Assembly (NCBI GenBank): GCA_947359465.1 | Contig: OX375882.1 | Coordinates: 56,356,509-56,420,508 of the forward strand | Length of the DNA: 64,000 nucleotides | Direction of reading: 5' to 3' | Origin: Metellina segmentata | Taxonomy: Eukaryota > Arthropoda > Arachnida > Araneae > Tetragnathidae | Shown: piece by piece, positions 49,372-60,055 of the stretch | Layout: each line of letters starts with the position of its first letter | Numbering within the stretch: position 1 is the first letter of the stretch | Position numbers and translations under genes: made by a program | Notes under the pieces: generated by a model | Told to the model about the DNA's origin: nothing | Databases searched by the model: none | The model's input: the letters and a program-made list of their open reading frames with translations, nothing else

Positions 49372-49905
49372 CTGAAACTTATCAATTACACTAAATACAG
49401 TGGGCATGTTGAAAATACAAAGATTTATAAAAGAAAAAAAGCAAGAAATAATACAACCTGATAACGTTCGAACTCTTGCGTGAAAAAATAATCAAAACGA
49501 AAATGGCAAAAAAACAAAACTGTTAATCCTTTCGTGAAAACTAATATAATAAAATAAAAATTCCACAACTGTCGAAGTACAAATAAATGGACCAATGGTA
49601 TCACAGAAAAAGATTTAAAAGGACCAATGCAATCAAATAATATTTTAAAATCAAAATAACCAATGGGAGCAAAGAAAAAATTTCAAACGAACCAATGAAA
49701 TCAAACGATTTTAACGGATTTTGTAAGAACTTTCTAGAATATTCAAAATGAAAATTGAAAGTTTCCGTTTGCCGAGGTTGCCATGAAAACCACAACAACC
49801 GTAACGACAGATGGGTTGCCTTAATTTATCGTAACTCGCTACTAGAAGTGCTCCAAAAAAATTGCCAAGCCGTTGCTATCACTCATAAACGTAGAGTGTA
49901 GCTGT
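49082..49905. mobile_element. Element with long (about 70-bp) inverted ends
   Basis: The left arm has ACAGCTACACTCTACGTTAT, then CAACGGCCTTGGCGATTTTT and GCGCACTTCTA. The right arm reversed has ACAGCTACACTCTACGTTTA, then CAACGGCTTGGCAATTTTTT and GAGCACTTCTA. The interior holds a (TA)n tract and four ACCAATG-centred near-repeats at about 49,588-49,700. No transposase. Class uncertain. Confidence 0.7.
49333..49369. repeat. (TA)n microsatellite
   Basis: About 18 AT dinucleotides within the long-inverted-end element. Confidence 0.97.
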
Positions 49906-50165
49906 ACCAAGATTACCATCAATCAATGATTTTACGTACAATATTTGCCAAACTTTACACTGCAAAATAAAATTGTTGAAATTCATCCAACAAAGCATCT
50001 TGATAAATTCCAATTAATTATGAATTTCCTCACTTTTGGTATCTTATTCGGTTGTAATGCATTGATCAATGTGTTTGCCTCACTTGTTAATGAAAGATTT
50101 ATTTAACTGCTGTGTATTAATTGCGAAATAAAAAGGAAACTGAATTTTCATTCTTGTCATTTTAG

Positions 50166-50223
50166 ATACAAGGCCAGCAATTTTTGACAGACGAAGAGGA
50201 GGATGAAGAGTTCACACCAGTTG
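50166..50223 (+). CDS. ZP-domain gene, exon a (acidic linker before the ZP domain)
   Basis: A pyrimidine-rich tract ending in TTTTAG precedes this 58-base exon, and GTAAGT follows it. It reads IQGQQFLTDEEEDEEFTPV plus one leftover base. That base joins the first two bases of the next exon to make a Val codon, so the phase agrees with the ZP exon at 53,641. The peptide is acidic and without cysteine, as expected of a linker between a signal peptide and the ZP domain. Its place in the transcript rests on splice signals and phase alone, because so short a peptide carries little homology. The first exon(s), with start codon and signal peptide, were not found. They may lie beyond the satellite array or outside the window. 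Confidence 0.6.
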
Positions 50224-52479
50224 GTAAGTTGACAACTCTTCTGATTGCTGCTTTCGACATGCAGACTATGGACGCTTCTGATTTTTATAGTAGGATGTGT
50301 TTTCAACACCCGGAAGTGGCGAAAGAGCCTATTCTTCCCACAGATCACTAGTCGTGAGAAAAGTAGACGGTGCCATTTTTCCACCGCCCTTTTAATAAGC
50401 TAACCTGTAGCGGTTTGTACATCGAAGCCTCATTCAATTTGCCTCTTTAGGCAGTAATGGAGTATCCCCTCTAATTTGTTCATACCCATACAATGGGTCC
50501 TTCAGGCGATTTGATAACAGATACGAATTCCCCAATCATTTGACAAGCATCGGGCGATAATTAATAGGGTTTTTTTATGGATGATTCATTGTTCCAACTA
50601 GGAACAGTAACTTGTGTTGCGTCCGAAAAGAGCTGAAAAAAAAGCTGACGTATGAAAAGCAAGACACTAACAGATTGCAGTTTAGCAAGTTATAATCTAT
50701 GTTTGGATTGATTTCTAAACTGTACCTTGTTATCTGTGTGGCTTGAATAAAGTTGCTGATTATGCGCAATGTAAGTTATTTTTCTAAGATGATCCCCACA
50801 GTTTTAGTGTTGCAAGTTTGTCACAAAATGTCAACAGATATTCGATCTTTCAAGCTATTGTGATCCCCATTATACAATACGAATGTTTATTTAATATTGT
50901 ATGAGCGTTTTAAAAGTATTTTTTTTAAATAATTTTACTGTGCAATGTAGTAAATCTGCATGTAAATGTAAAACAGTTCAATGTTTAGTATATTAAACGT
51001 ATTGCAATCTTATATAAATTACAGGCGTTAATTCTTTATCAAAAAAATAAACATCACACGATTTGGGTCGTGATTGAAAAACAAAATACACTAATTATCT
51101 TCAAGCTAGTTTTAAAATATGGGAATAGAACAAATGAATGTTCTGTATGTATTATCATTGTAAAAATCTAGAACCTTCAAAATGTGACAAATAAACCAAT
51201 ACTAAATATGATGAAAAACACGTGAAAAATCACCAATATCTATTTCCGACCACGTGCAGGCTGTGTGATATATTCCTCGCCCGTTTCCGTGATTTGAATA
51301 GAATCTTTAACCGACTGAAAATGCATCTTGTACGAGGGAAAAAACAAATCTCAAATAAAATATTTTTGAGGTGTGTGTAACGCTCTCTTCATAGTGTAAC
51401 ACATTAAACTCGATTTAGCCATTGATTAATATTTTCACATGTTTATCTATCATACTAATAAGTGATAGTTTACCTGCATTTGGCTGTCCTAAAAGATAAA
51501 TTGTACTGAGCATTTCTAATAGCCGTCCACCACAGATAATCTGGCTTAGGTAGCTTTCTCTGAACTCCTTTCAAAGAATCTAAGAATAAAATTGCATATA
51601 AAAGATTTTAAAATTTTGTAAAATATTTTATTTGGTACACTATTTACATTAATGTCTTGTTCCAGATCGGAAAAATACTGACTGGACCCGAACTATGCTT
51701 CGAAAAAAAATGCGAACGAGTATAACGAGTTTATATTCATAATCATATAAAAGTACAGTAAATTGCCGATTATAAAAGTTTTAAAAACTTTGAGCCTAAA
51801 ATAAATGTTTAGTGTCAAAGCCATGCCTTAATGTAATCTGAGTTCAAATACACACATGATTTCTCGATCTGTAATGTGGCAAGAGCCTGGGAAGCAATTA
51901 AACTCACCCATCACCATTACAAAGTCGTTGTGATTCTAATAGAAATCGCTTTTGAAGGTAATGTATTAAGTGAGTCATGTTGATGTTTTTTGTGTGCGGG
52001 CACAATTTTGTTTTGAAAAGGTTTTAAATACAACATTTTTAATTAAATTTTTACTTACTGTTTACTCAATTATGAACGATTGCCCATTTTAAATGGAGAG
52101 TGTACTTTAACAAGCCGACATTTTAACAGCTTAATCAAAGCATTTACCATGAAATTGAACAAATCACTCAGAAAATGCGATCTAAAAAGCCCGGATGTGT
52201 AGTGCGATTATCGGTGGACATTTAGCCGGTGTCTGTATATGGGCAATTCAATAAATATTGTCATTAATTGAGCAAATAATATGAACAAAATTAATTTAAT
52301 ATTCTTAATTAGGAAGTTATTTCAAAACAAAAAGCATAAAAAAAAAACACTTTTTATAATAGGCAGCATTAACCTGAACAATGGTGAATTTGGTTTGTGA
52401 GGGTAAGAAAATTTTAATGAAAATGACATGGCGGAGAATTCGGCGATTTTCTTAAAAATGAATATGAGCATTTGTTTTG

Positions 52480-52633
52480 AGAGTGGGGTAGCTCAGCTAT
52501 TGATCTCGTCATCTGACAGAGGTTCAGAATTATGAGTTATTGTCCTCAGATCTCCCCTTAGGGATCTATCCCGGACCATCAGCAATAGTCGTTGTGTTGC
52601 CCTAGTGAGACTTTACTTAATATACTTACCTCA
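52480..52633 (+). mobile_element. SINE body fragment in ZP intron
   Basis: GAGAGTGGGGTAGC, CGTCATCTGACAGAGGTTC, GGGATCTATCCCGGACC and GTCGTTGTGTTGCCC match the body and 3' end of the main SINE. Confidence 0.75.
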
Positions 52634-52730
52634 ATACATAATCTGTGCATAATCTGTATACCAATTCAAAGCATTAACTCTGGTATAATGATTAAGTTCA
52701 ATGAGCCGGATATTCGAAAACATTTTAGTC

Positions 52731-52947
52731 TTAACCCTACTGGTTGTCTCGAAGAGGTTCCTCGTCACTATGCAAAACTGACCAGATCTTGATGGACGAG
52801 ATATCTCGTCATTAGAAAAAAACATACTAGATCTTGATCTCGTCATCAGAAATCGGCAATACGTTTGAGGTCGGTATACTTCGTCATTAGAAAGCCTGGT
52901 CAGATTTGATAGACGATATATCTCGTCGAAATCACTTGGAGGGTTAA
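52731..52947 (-). mobile_element. TTAA-bounded element, copy 7
   Basis: Perfect TTAA at 52,731-52,734 and 52,944-52,947. The left terminus is CCCTACTGGTTGTCTCGAAG. The right terminus is CGTCGAAATCACTTGGAGGG. Internal units contain CTGACCAGATCTTGATGGAC and GAGATATCTCGTCATTAG. Confidence 0.88.
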
Positions 52948-53006
52948 ATGAATTGAGGGTTCAGGGAAACATACCAATTGGCCGGACATGCAAAAACATT
53001 TTAGTT

Positions 53007-53224
53007 TTAACCCTAGTAGTTGTCTCGAAGAGGTTTATCGTCACTAAGCAAAACTGACCAGATCTTGATGGACGAGATATCTCGTCATTAGAAAAAAACA
53101 TACTAGATCTTGATCTCGTCATCAGAAAATCGGCAATGCGTTTGAGGTCGGTATACTTCGTCATTAGAAAGCCTGGTCAGATTTGATAGACGAGATATCT
53201 CGTCGAAATCACTTGGAGGGTTAA
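53007..53224 (-). mobile_element. TTAA-bounded element, copy 8
   Basis: Nearly identical to copy 7 and set 276 bp to its right, with the intervening flank also duplicated (GAATTGAGGGTTCAGGGAAA). TTAA at 53,007-53,010 and 53,221-53,224. Confidence 0.88.
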
Positions 53225-53283
53225 ATGAATTGAGGGTTCAGGGAAACATACCAATTGGCCGGACATGCAAAAACATTTTAGTT

Positions 53284-53464
53284 TTAACCCTAGTAGTTGT
53301 CTCGAAGAGGTTTATCGTCACTAAGCAAAACTGACCAGATCTTGATGGACGAAATATCTCGTCATTAGAAAAAAACATACCAGATCTTAATCTCGTCACC
53401 AGAAAATCGGCAACACTCAGATTTGATAAACGAGATATCTCGTCGAAATCACTTGGGGGGTTAA
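53284..53464 (-). mobile_element. TTAA-bounded element, copy 9
   Basis: The third tandem copy, 277 bp further on, with an internal deletion of about 35 bp. TTAA at 53,284-53,287 and 53,461-53,464. It lies 177 bases before ZP exon b. Confidence 0.86.
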
Positions 53465-53640
53465 ATGAATTGAGGGTTCAGGGCAACGAAGCGCCCGCCC
53501 GTATACCATTTTCACTCTCTTGACGAAAACGGTTTTTATTAATTGAAAATGTATTATTACTCTCTCAGGCTTTGGAATCAGATCTCTTTCAGGTTTTAAC
53601 TCTCGAACTGAATGTCTCAAAATGTATTCTTCCTTTCCAG

Positions 53641-53837
53641 TGACGCACCGATGCGAGCGCGGCCAAATGATCGTAGAAGTAACGACGCAGCAGCCCTTCC
53701 GTGGCATCATCCACCCCCGGGACTACAGGTCGGGGCCCTGCGTGGCACAGGGCAGAGGGGGTCGGACCACCACACTCAATCTGGACCTGCACGCCGACAA
53801 AGAGGACCCGCGCTTCTGTGGGGTGCAAGTCAGAAAG
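53641..53837 (+). CDS. ZP-domain gene, exon b (start of ZP-N)
   Basis: The exon follows CTTTCCAG and ends at AAAG|GTAAG. It encodes about 65 residues starting VTHRCERGQMIVEV and ending DPRFCGVQVRK. Three cysteines (in THRC, SGPC and RFC) fit the first three of the four conserved ZP-N cysteines, which pair C1-C4 and C2-C3. The segment FRGIIHPRDYRSGPC is a typical ZP-N strand and loop region. ZP domains polymerise extracellular proteins, and in arthropods they build apical matrix and cuticle. The third codon position is clearly GC-richer than the flanking intron DNA, which supports coding. The exact paralogue (dumpy/piopio/dusky/trynity-type families) cannot be fixed from this part, so no symbol is given. 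A triplicated TTAA element lies just upstream and a hairpin repeat array starts about 40 bases downstream. Confidence 0.93.
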
Positions 53838-53876
53838 GTAAGAATAATCCTATTTTAAATTAAAATACAAAAGACA

Positions 53877-54851
53877 ATAGTACTTTGGTAACACTCCTTC
53901 TAATGCAGCTCTTCTCCCAGCGTCTTCTTTGGAAGTATAGTTTTCCAAAGTAGACGCTGAAGGAATCTTAGGATGGGGCAATGTTGGTAGTGCTTTGGTA
54001 ATCCTCTTCTAATGCAGCTCTTCTCCCAGCGTCTTCTTTGGAAGCATAGTTTTCCAAAGTAGACGCTAAAGGAATCTTAGGATGGGGCAATGTTGGTAGT
54101 GCTTTGGTAACACTCCTTCTAATGCAGCTCTTCTCCCAGCGTCTTCTTTGGAAGTATAGTTTTCCAAAGTAGACGCTGAAGGAATCTTAGGATGGGGCAA
54201 TGTTGGTAGTGCTTTGGTAATCCTCTTCTAATGCAGCTCTTCTCCCAGCGTCTTCTTTGGAAGTATAGTTTTCCAAAGTAGACGCTGAAGGAATCTTAGG
54301 ATGGGGCAATGTTGGTAGTGCTTTGGTAACACTCCTTCTAATGCAGCTCTTCTCCCAGCGTCTTCTTTGGAAGTATAGTTTTCCAAAGTAGACGCTGAAG
54401 GAATCTTAGGATGGGGCAATGTTGGTAGTGCTTTGGTAATCCTCTTCTAATGCAGCTCTTCTCCCAGCGTCTTCTTTGGAAGCATAGTTTTCCAAAGTAG
54501 ACGCTAAAGGAATCTTAGGATGGGGCAATGTTGGTAGTGCTTTGGTAACACTCCTTCTAATGCAGCTCTTCTCCCAGCGTCTTCTTTGGAAGTATAGTTT
54601 TCCAAAGTAGACGCTGAAGGAATCTTAGGATCGGGCAATGTTGGTAGTGCTTTGGTAATCCTCTTCTAATGCAGCTCTTCTCCCAGCGTCTTCTTTGGAA
54701 GCATAGTTTTCCAAAGTAGACGCTGAAGGAATCATAGAATGGGGCAATGTTGGTAGTGCTTTGGTAATACTCTTTCTAATGCAGCTCTTCTCCCAGCGTC
54801 TACTTTGGACGCTTAGTTTTTCAAAGTAGACGCTGAAGGAATCTTAGGATC
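53877..54851 (+). repeat. Array of nine hairpin-forming units of about 110 bp
   Basis: CTAATGCAGCTCTTCTCCC recurs at about 53,901, 54,010, 54,119, 54,228, 54,338, 54,447, 54,557, 54,666 and 54,777. Units alternate between GGTAACACTCCTTC and GGTAATCCTCTTC, giving a dimer of about 219 bp repeated four times plus one unit. Each unit holds an inverted repeat: AGCGTCTTCTTTGGAA, 8-base loop, TTCCAAAGTAGACGCT (first copy 53,919-53,958; one mismatch in 16). Confidence 0.92.
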
Positions 54852-55217
54852 AAATAACCTTGGAGAAATACTTTGTTACAAGGTTGTATGCTCACCCAAT
54901 GAAAGGTCTATGCCCAATTGGCAAATACATATATGCCAACACCAACTTGTTACGACCTGTTCTTGATTTTAGACTGATCAGCTGTAACTTGTATTTTACA
55001 ATGGTTAATTCTTGCGACAATGTGTCACTGTTGCGAGTGTCTGTATAATCCAGATGTTTTTGCTTCAAAATGTTTCGACAACACATTTTTAGCACAGTTT
55101 TACTGTTCACTCTTGCACCTTAACGCCCCTATTTCCTCTGGAGCCAGCTTTGACTCCCTATTATTTCCCCGCTTTGGGAAACGACAAAAGAATTTTTTTC
55201 TTCTTCAACTCTTAATC

Positions 55218-55265
55218 GTCACTAATAAGCCGTTGTGATGCTCCAGTGTGGCGTTAATCAAATAC
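55218..55265 (+). mobile_element. SINE tail fragment
   Basis: GCCGTTGTGATGCTCCAGTG and GGCGTTAATCAAATACC match only the SINE 3' tail. Confidence 0.55.
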
Positions 55266-56393
55266 CTATATACCAGCTCTTAATAACTGCCATCACTCCC
55301 AACTTGAAAACCGATGTTTCTTTAACATCTCACTGAGGTGATAGGCATGTCTATCACTCATTGTAATACTTTCTTTCCAACAGCCTCTACACCCCCTTTT
55401 CAGCTCGAATTTGAAGTCCCTATTCATAGATACGAAGGGTTTAGGAAACAAATTCTGAACTATGCATTGCTATCACCTGGAGGCAGAGTGCCTTCGACCC
55501 AGGTGTTTCAGGAAACACCACTCATGTCTCGAAACCCTAATGCATGTTAAGACACTAATCGTGGAAACACATTGTTTACCTTTAAACGTATCCCATAATT
55601 GAACTAACAAAGTAGCTCATGACAACGTGACTCAAATGCCAATTCATCTGAGCTGAAACATCGTTCGGAAAGTTTCCTCCCTAAATTGAAATTTAGTTAC
55701 ATTCTTCTTCAAAATCGCTCTTTCTCCTCGAGCGAGCAGCTGAAGATGACCCCCTCAAGCAATACCCCTGGGTCATTCTGGGTCTCTCTTCTTCATGACT
55801 TCAGTCTCAAGCTTCCCAGACTACTTGGTCCAATCTCAAACTGAGTAAGAACTTCGCTTGTATCAAAAGTTAAATGGGCCATTTGTGGGAAACCGTTGTT
55901 ACCTCTAGGATTGCAGAACAGTAAATGCGTTGCTACTTTGATAACCAGAAACAGTGTATCATTATGGGGTAATTTACCGTGAGAGCTTGACATTTGAACA
56001 TCACCGTGCTAGCTTTCCCACTGAAAAACACACGAGAGTCGAATTATTTACATGTTAAACCACATTGTGAGAGAGTAATAAAGTTGCACAGTTTGTTTTG
56101 GGTCGCAATAAGTTAGTGAAGGATAAGAAACATGTTTCTTTATTATGATGTTTCCTTCTTATATATTTACAGAGTTAACTGCGTGAAGAATGTTGTGCAT
56201 TTGAAAAGGAATCAAATTATAGGTGAAGAAAATTCGTGAATAATGTTTCGATGAATTTTCAAGAATATTTTTTATCTTATGCCAGATCTCGACCTTTACC
56301 CCTAAAGTCTCTCTGATAACCCACTAGTCTTGGGAGGGATTGCTGTCTTTAGTCCACTCGGGCGTCGAGCTACCGGTATAAACAATAGTGTAG

Positions 56394-57071
56394 GCCGAAA
56401 AAAGGTTTTTTTTTTGCTATTACATTCTAATAGAGCGATAAAGTTGGCTCATGCAGTAAAACTAATGTGTAAAATATTTCAGCCCGATTAATTCATATCT
56501 TTTGCCTTCCCAAGGGGTTCGAACCCTCCAAAAAGATCAAAATTTGGGCATTTTTAATAAAAGTAAAAGTGTTTGCAATTACGTTCTAATAGTGCGCAAA
56601 AGTAAGCTAATACAATCAATATAAACGGTAAAAAAATTGTTTAGAACATTGCATATATTCTGTCTCCCCAACGTGTAGACCAAAAAGAAAAAACTGAAAA
56701 AAAAATTACATTTTTGCAAAATATCGACTTTTGCAATTACGGTAAAAACTGGTGATCAGTTTTTTCTGCTATTTGGTCCCCGTTGGGGAGGCAGAAGATA
56801 TGTGCCGATCTAAACAAATTTTTTAACCGTTAATATTGAATCTATTAGCTTACTGTTGCGCACTATTAGCACGTAATTGTAAACATTTTTATTTTTTATT
56901 AACAATGCCCGAATTTTGATCTTTTTGGAGGGTTCAAACCCCTTGTGGAGGCAAAAGATATCAATAAATCGGGATTAAATTTTTTACACAATAGTTTTAC
57001 TGCATGAGCCAACTTTTCCGCACTATTAGAATGTGATAACAAAAAATAAAAACAAAAAACATTTTTTCGGC
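56394..57071. mobile_element. 678-bp foldback (large inverted repeat) element
   Basis: The two arms (56,394-56,697 and 56,757-57,071) are inverted copies of each other. Shared blocks include GTTGGCTCATGCAGTAAAAC, CCCTCCAAAAAGATCAAAAT and TAATAGTGCGCA. The spacer is about 60 bp. Each arm is itself two related halves about 157 bp apart (ATTACATTCTAATAGAGCG and ATTACGTTCTAATAGTGCGC), so the whole has four-fold structure. No open frame of note. It lies in the long ZP intron. Confidence 0.85.
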
Positions 57072-57139
57072 ACACCCTAATACCCAAGCGATTTGTTTTG
57101 CTCACATTTTCCAATCACTCTACTTTAACTTTCACGACA

Positions 57140-57196
57140 TTTTGTGCTTGTCGTTGTCTTGTATTTGTCACAACTTGGCTAAATATACACTCCCTA
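57140..57196 (+). repeat. CAAGGACCAT-type repeat fragment
   Basis: GTGCTTGTCGTTGTCTTGTA and CACAACTTGGCTAAATAT match the family core. Confidence 0.5.
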
Positions 57197-57467
57197 CGGA
57201 CGCCAGCGGTTTTGTAAAAAATCCAACCACTTGTTTTGGGGTGTTTTTCGTGGTTTGGCCTGGGACCTTTGCATGTTGTACCTAAACAACTGAACGCCGA
57301 CGTTATGGATGTAGAGCTTTTGATTATTCCAAGCTAAGAAACATAATTGAGGAAGGTTTCATTCACATTCGAGAAAACTTAAGGAATACAAGCACAATGA
57401 TTTGTCTTTTGTTCTTAAAGCGAATTTCAGTGTTTGCAGACAATAACCAGAGTGCTATCTTATTTAC

Positions 57468-57766
57468 CCAAGAATAGCCTAATTGGTTAATTCGCGTATT
57501 AGCAACCGGACGGTTGTGAGTTTGAAACTGGGTCACATGACAGACCGTCGTGTACGTGGGGGGGGGGGTGCACGTTACACCCACCGTAGCACCTCAGGTG
57601 TCCCAACATTGACGTGGTGTAGAAGATTGGAGAGTAGGATGCCAGCTCAGGCGTTGACTTCATCATCTGACTGTGGTTCAAAATTACGAGATGTTGGCCT
57701 CAGATCTGTCTCTTCGTGTTTGATCCCTGACCACCGCCAATGGCGATTTGTCTTGTCCCAACACCA
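57468..57766 (+). mobile_element. Full-length SINE of the main family
   Basis: The head has CTAATTGGTTAATTCGCG as A-box region and GTGAGTTTGAAACTGG as B-box region. It is followed by CAGACCGTCGTGTACGTG, a run of 12 G, and the body with TTGGAGAGTAGGATGCC, CATCTGACTGTGGTTC and GTGTTTGATCCCTGACC. The short open frames crossing it are chance. Confidence 0.85.
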
Positions 57767-58195
57767 AATTCAGCTACCTATCTATGCAAGAAACATCACA
57801 AGTTACACTGCGTAAGGATGTCAGATATTGCTTGTGGACATGCGTGCACGAGCGATTTCTATCAATTGTCTACGTACGCAGTGAATAGCGATATTTATCT
57901 TGCGTATGGACATGAAGTTTGAAAGTAATTTTAAAGTCTAGTTGTGAATCATCTGGAATCATAAAGAAAATTTCATTAAAAAGATGCAATTTTTGAGACC
58001 TGAGCATAGATTTGAGGAGTTGCTTTCACATGAAGTTCGACTGTACTTGTAAATAATTTGGTAGTTATAAAAGAAGCTTAAACTTATCCTATTAACCATC
58101 CCGGAGATTTATCTTCGTGTAGGAAAATGTCCCGTAGTGACAAGCTTCTGATACAAAACCCTATTCGAAATAAAATTTGTCTTTACTACTTGTTT

Positions 58196-58269
58196 AGGTT
58201 TGATCCCGAACACTCGCCAATAGCCAGTTGTGTTACCCCATTGCGACGTCAGTTAAATAATTACCTACC
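58196..58269 (+). mobile_element. SINE 3' fragment
   Basis: AGGTTTGATCCCGAACACTC, CCAGTTGTGTTACCCCATTG and a TTAAATAATTACC tail match the main SINE 3' end. It directly abuts a TTAA element. Confidence 0.7.
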
Positions 58270-58359
58270 TATTTGTTTTGATGAGGCATCTCGTCATTAG
58301 TAAATGTGACCAGATCGGTATAAATAAGCTTCCTCGTCGAAAACCGTTGGAAAAGTTAA
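58270..58359 (-). mobile_element. TTAA-type element, copy 10 (partial)
   Basis: TTTTGATGAGGCATCTCGTC, ATTAGTAAATGTGACCAGAT and the terminus CGTCGAAAACCGTTGGAAAA followed by GTTAA (TTAA 58,356-58,359). The left end is missing at the junction with a SINE tail. Confidence 0.68.
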
Positions 58360-58480
58360 TAAATAATAAGGGAATATTCACGAGTTGACAACCTAAAGCA
58401 TTGTTGCAAGGATAGCAATGTTTTTATTCTAATTCCTAAATTAACTAACCATTGGAAAAACCAGTTCATAATTCGCCTTC

Positions 58481-58900
58481 GTGTGGTTGGTTATTTTTAG
58501 GTAAAAGGACGACAAACCGGTCTGGAGGTTACGATGTTAGCCTCTAGATCGGAAGGTACCTGGTTCGAATCCGGGACAGTGCATGGTTGTTTGTAAGCTT
58601 ATGGTGTAGAGACGGCTGATGCACCTTAAGTCTGTCGTGGCCGAACATCCTTGCGTTGGGTTGGTGTGTTAGTTTGGAGAGTGGGGTGCCATCTCAGGTG
58701 TTGCCTCGTCATCTGACCGGGGTTCAAAATTACGTGGTGATGTCCTCGGATCTTTTCCTTATAGGACTGATCCCGGACCGTCGTCAATAGCCGTTGTGTT
58801 GCTCTAATACGAAGTTAACTAAAAATTACTAAATTTTTAGGCAAAAGGAGCAAGGGCTATATTAGCACAATCTGCGTCAAACACAAGACAACGTCAAATA
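58481..58900 (-). repeat. CAAGGACCAT-type repeat split by a SINE
   Basis: GTGTGGTTGGTTATTTTTAG on the left and AAAAGGAGCAAGGGC, CGTCAAACACAAGACAACG on the right are the two halves. The SINE at 58,510-58,833 interrupts them. Confidence 0.7.
58510..58833 (+). mobile_element. Full-length SINE of the main family, with target site duplication
   Basis: The head (CCGGTCTGGAGGTTACG; B box GGTTCGAATCC) is followed by the main SINE body: GTTTGGAGAGTGGGGTGCC, CATCTGACCGGGGTTC, CTGATCCCGGACCGTCG, CGTTGTGTTGCTC and a TTAACTAAAAATTA tail. The flanks match over 16 bp with one difference: TTTTTAGGTAAAAGGA at 58,494-58,509 and TTTTTAGGCAAAAGGA at 58,834-58,849. The insertion split a copy of another dispersed repeat, whose halves resume on each side (GGTTGGTT on the left, ACACAAGACAACG on the right). 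Confidence 0.92.
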
Positions 58901-59516
58901 GGCATCTTAGCCGCGTGACACGAACTGTTTAAAACGAAAATACGATTCCTAAAGGAAATAAATGCTTTTTCAACTGCAATACAAACGATGCTGTAGTTGG
59001 AAAGAGTGACACCCCCAAGGAAAGAAAACTTCCAAACGCACTTTTTCTCTCCCAACGCAAAAAAAAAAAAAAATGCAAAACATAAACACTTAATAAACTT
59101 ATTTGTTCCGCAGTCGCTTTCACGATCCTTCACATTTGCAATCTTTCCTCGGACGTGAAAGGTCTGTGCCGCACAAGCGAGAGCAACCTGTCGACGCGAT
59201 GCGCGTATTCTTCGACTGTCCAAACTGTCACGAACACGAGATTCAAGGACGGTAGGAGATTTCAGAAAGGAATGCTTTTGTGAAATGACCTTGCTGCCGA
59301 CCCTTGTCAAAGAGCCGCTAGGAATTAAAACAGCAATCCCTTTATTCTGTTCCGTGAAAAATCCAGGTTAATATACTCTTAATCGCAAAACTCTTTTCAT
59401 AGTTTGATGCTACTGGGTTTAACTTCCTATGCGGTTTATTTCAGATCCGTTTAAATCTGAGTGTCAACTTGCATTTCTGAGGGTTTTTTTAGGATTGGTT
59501 TTGTTTATACCTTAGG

Positions 59517-59533
59517 CTCTCTCTCTCTCTCTC
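59517..59533. repeat. (CT)n microsatellite
   Basis: About eight CT dinucleotides in the long ZP intron. Confidence 0.9.
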
Positions 59534-59687
59534 TTAATACAAATGATTTATAGTTTAACGATCAGTGCAAATCGAGCAGCTGCTGTTTTTCACATCTCTA
59601 TGCAAGGCACGATGATTGATTTTTGTATGGTCATAATAAATTCATATTTAACTACACTGCATATTCACACTTCTTTCATGCTTCTTT

Positions 59688-60055
59688 CAAATATAAGTAG
59701 ACTAAGCATTTCTACTGTAAAGAACTTCAAATAATGTGACTAATAGGTAGACTATCAGTCACGTGACTGCTTTCTGAAATATTGACGCCGACTTGGCATT
59801 TTATCGCCTTGTTTGACGATACCATATCTTATGACAAAGTAGGTGTGTGAATGTTCATTTCTATAGAATGGCGAAAAAAATGGTGAAATTGCCAAAACTT
59901 ATCGCTATGTTGCTCTGACCAATCAGATAATGAATGTTAAGTTCCACCCAGTAGATGAAAGCACGTTACTGCTAGTTTTGGTCACATGACCCTGGGCTCA
60001 AAAAAAAAGGTTAACAATACTCACTCTATACTCTTATATTTCGTCTATGACTTGA
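59688..60055 (+). repeat. Dispersed repeat with GAAATATAA ends, copy B
   Basis: AAATATAAGTAGACTAAGC, CAGTCACGTGACTGCTTTC, CTGACCAATCAGATAATGAA and GTTTTGGTCACATGACCCTG match copy A. The right end CTCTTATATTTC is inverted relative to the left end. Confidence 0.7.

Larger units (their letters stand above)
50224..53640 (+). other. Intron between ZP exons a and b
   Basis: This 3.4-kb intron has standard GT/AG ends. From 50,224 to about 52,480 it is AT-rich DNA in which I see no gene. From 52,480 it holds a SINE body and then the tandem triplication of a TTAA element. Confidence 0.6.

Noticed and set aside
53417..53828. Minus-strand frames across ZP exon b
   Set aside because: Shadows of the plus-strand exon, which has splice sites, conserved cysteines and phase continuity.
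58894..59310. 138-codon minus-strand frame
   Set aside because: Contains a run of Phe from an A tract, no motif, lies within the ZP intron and overlaps the CAAGGACCAT repeat.
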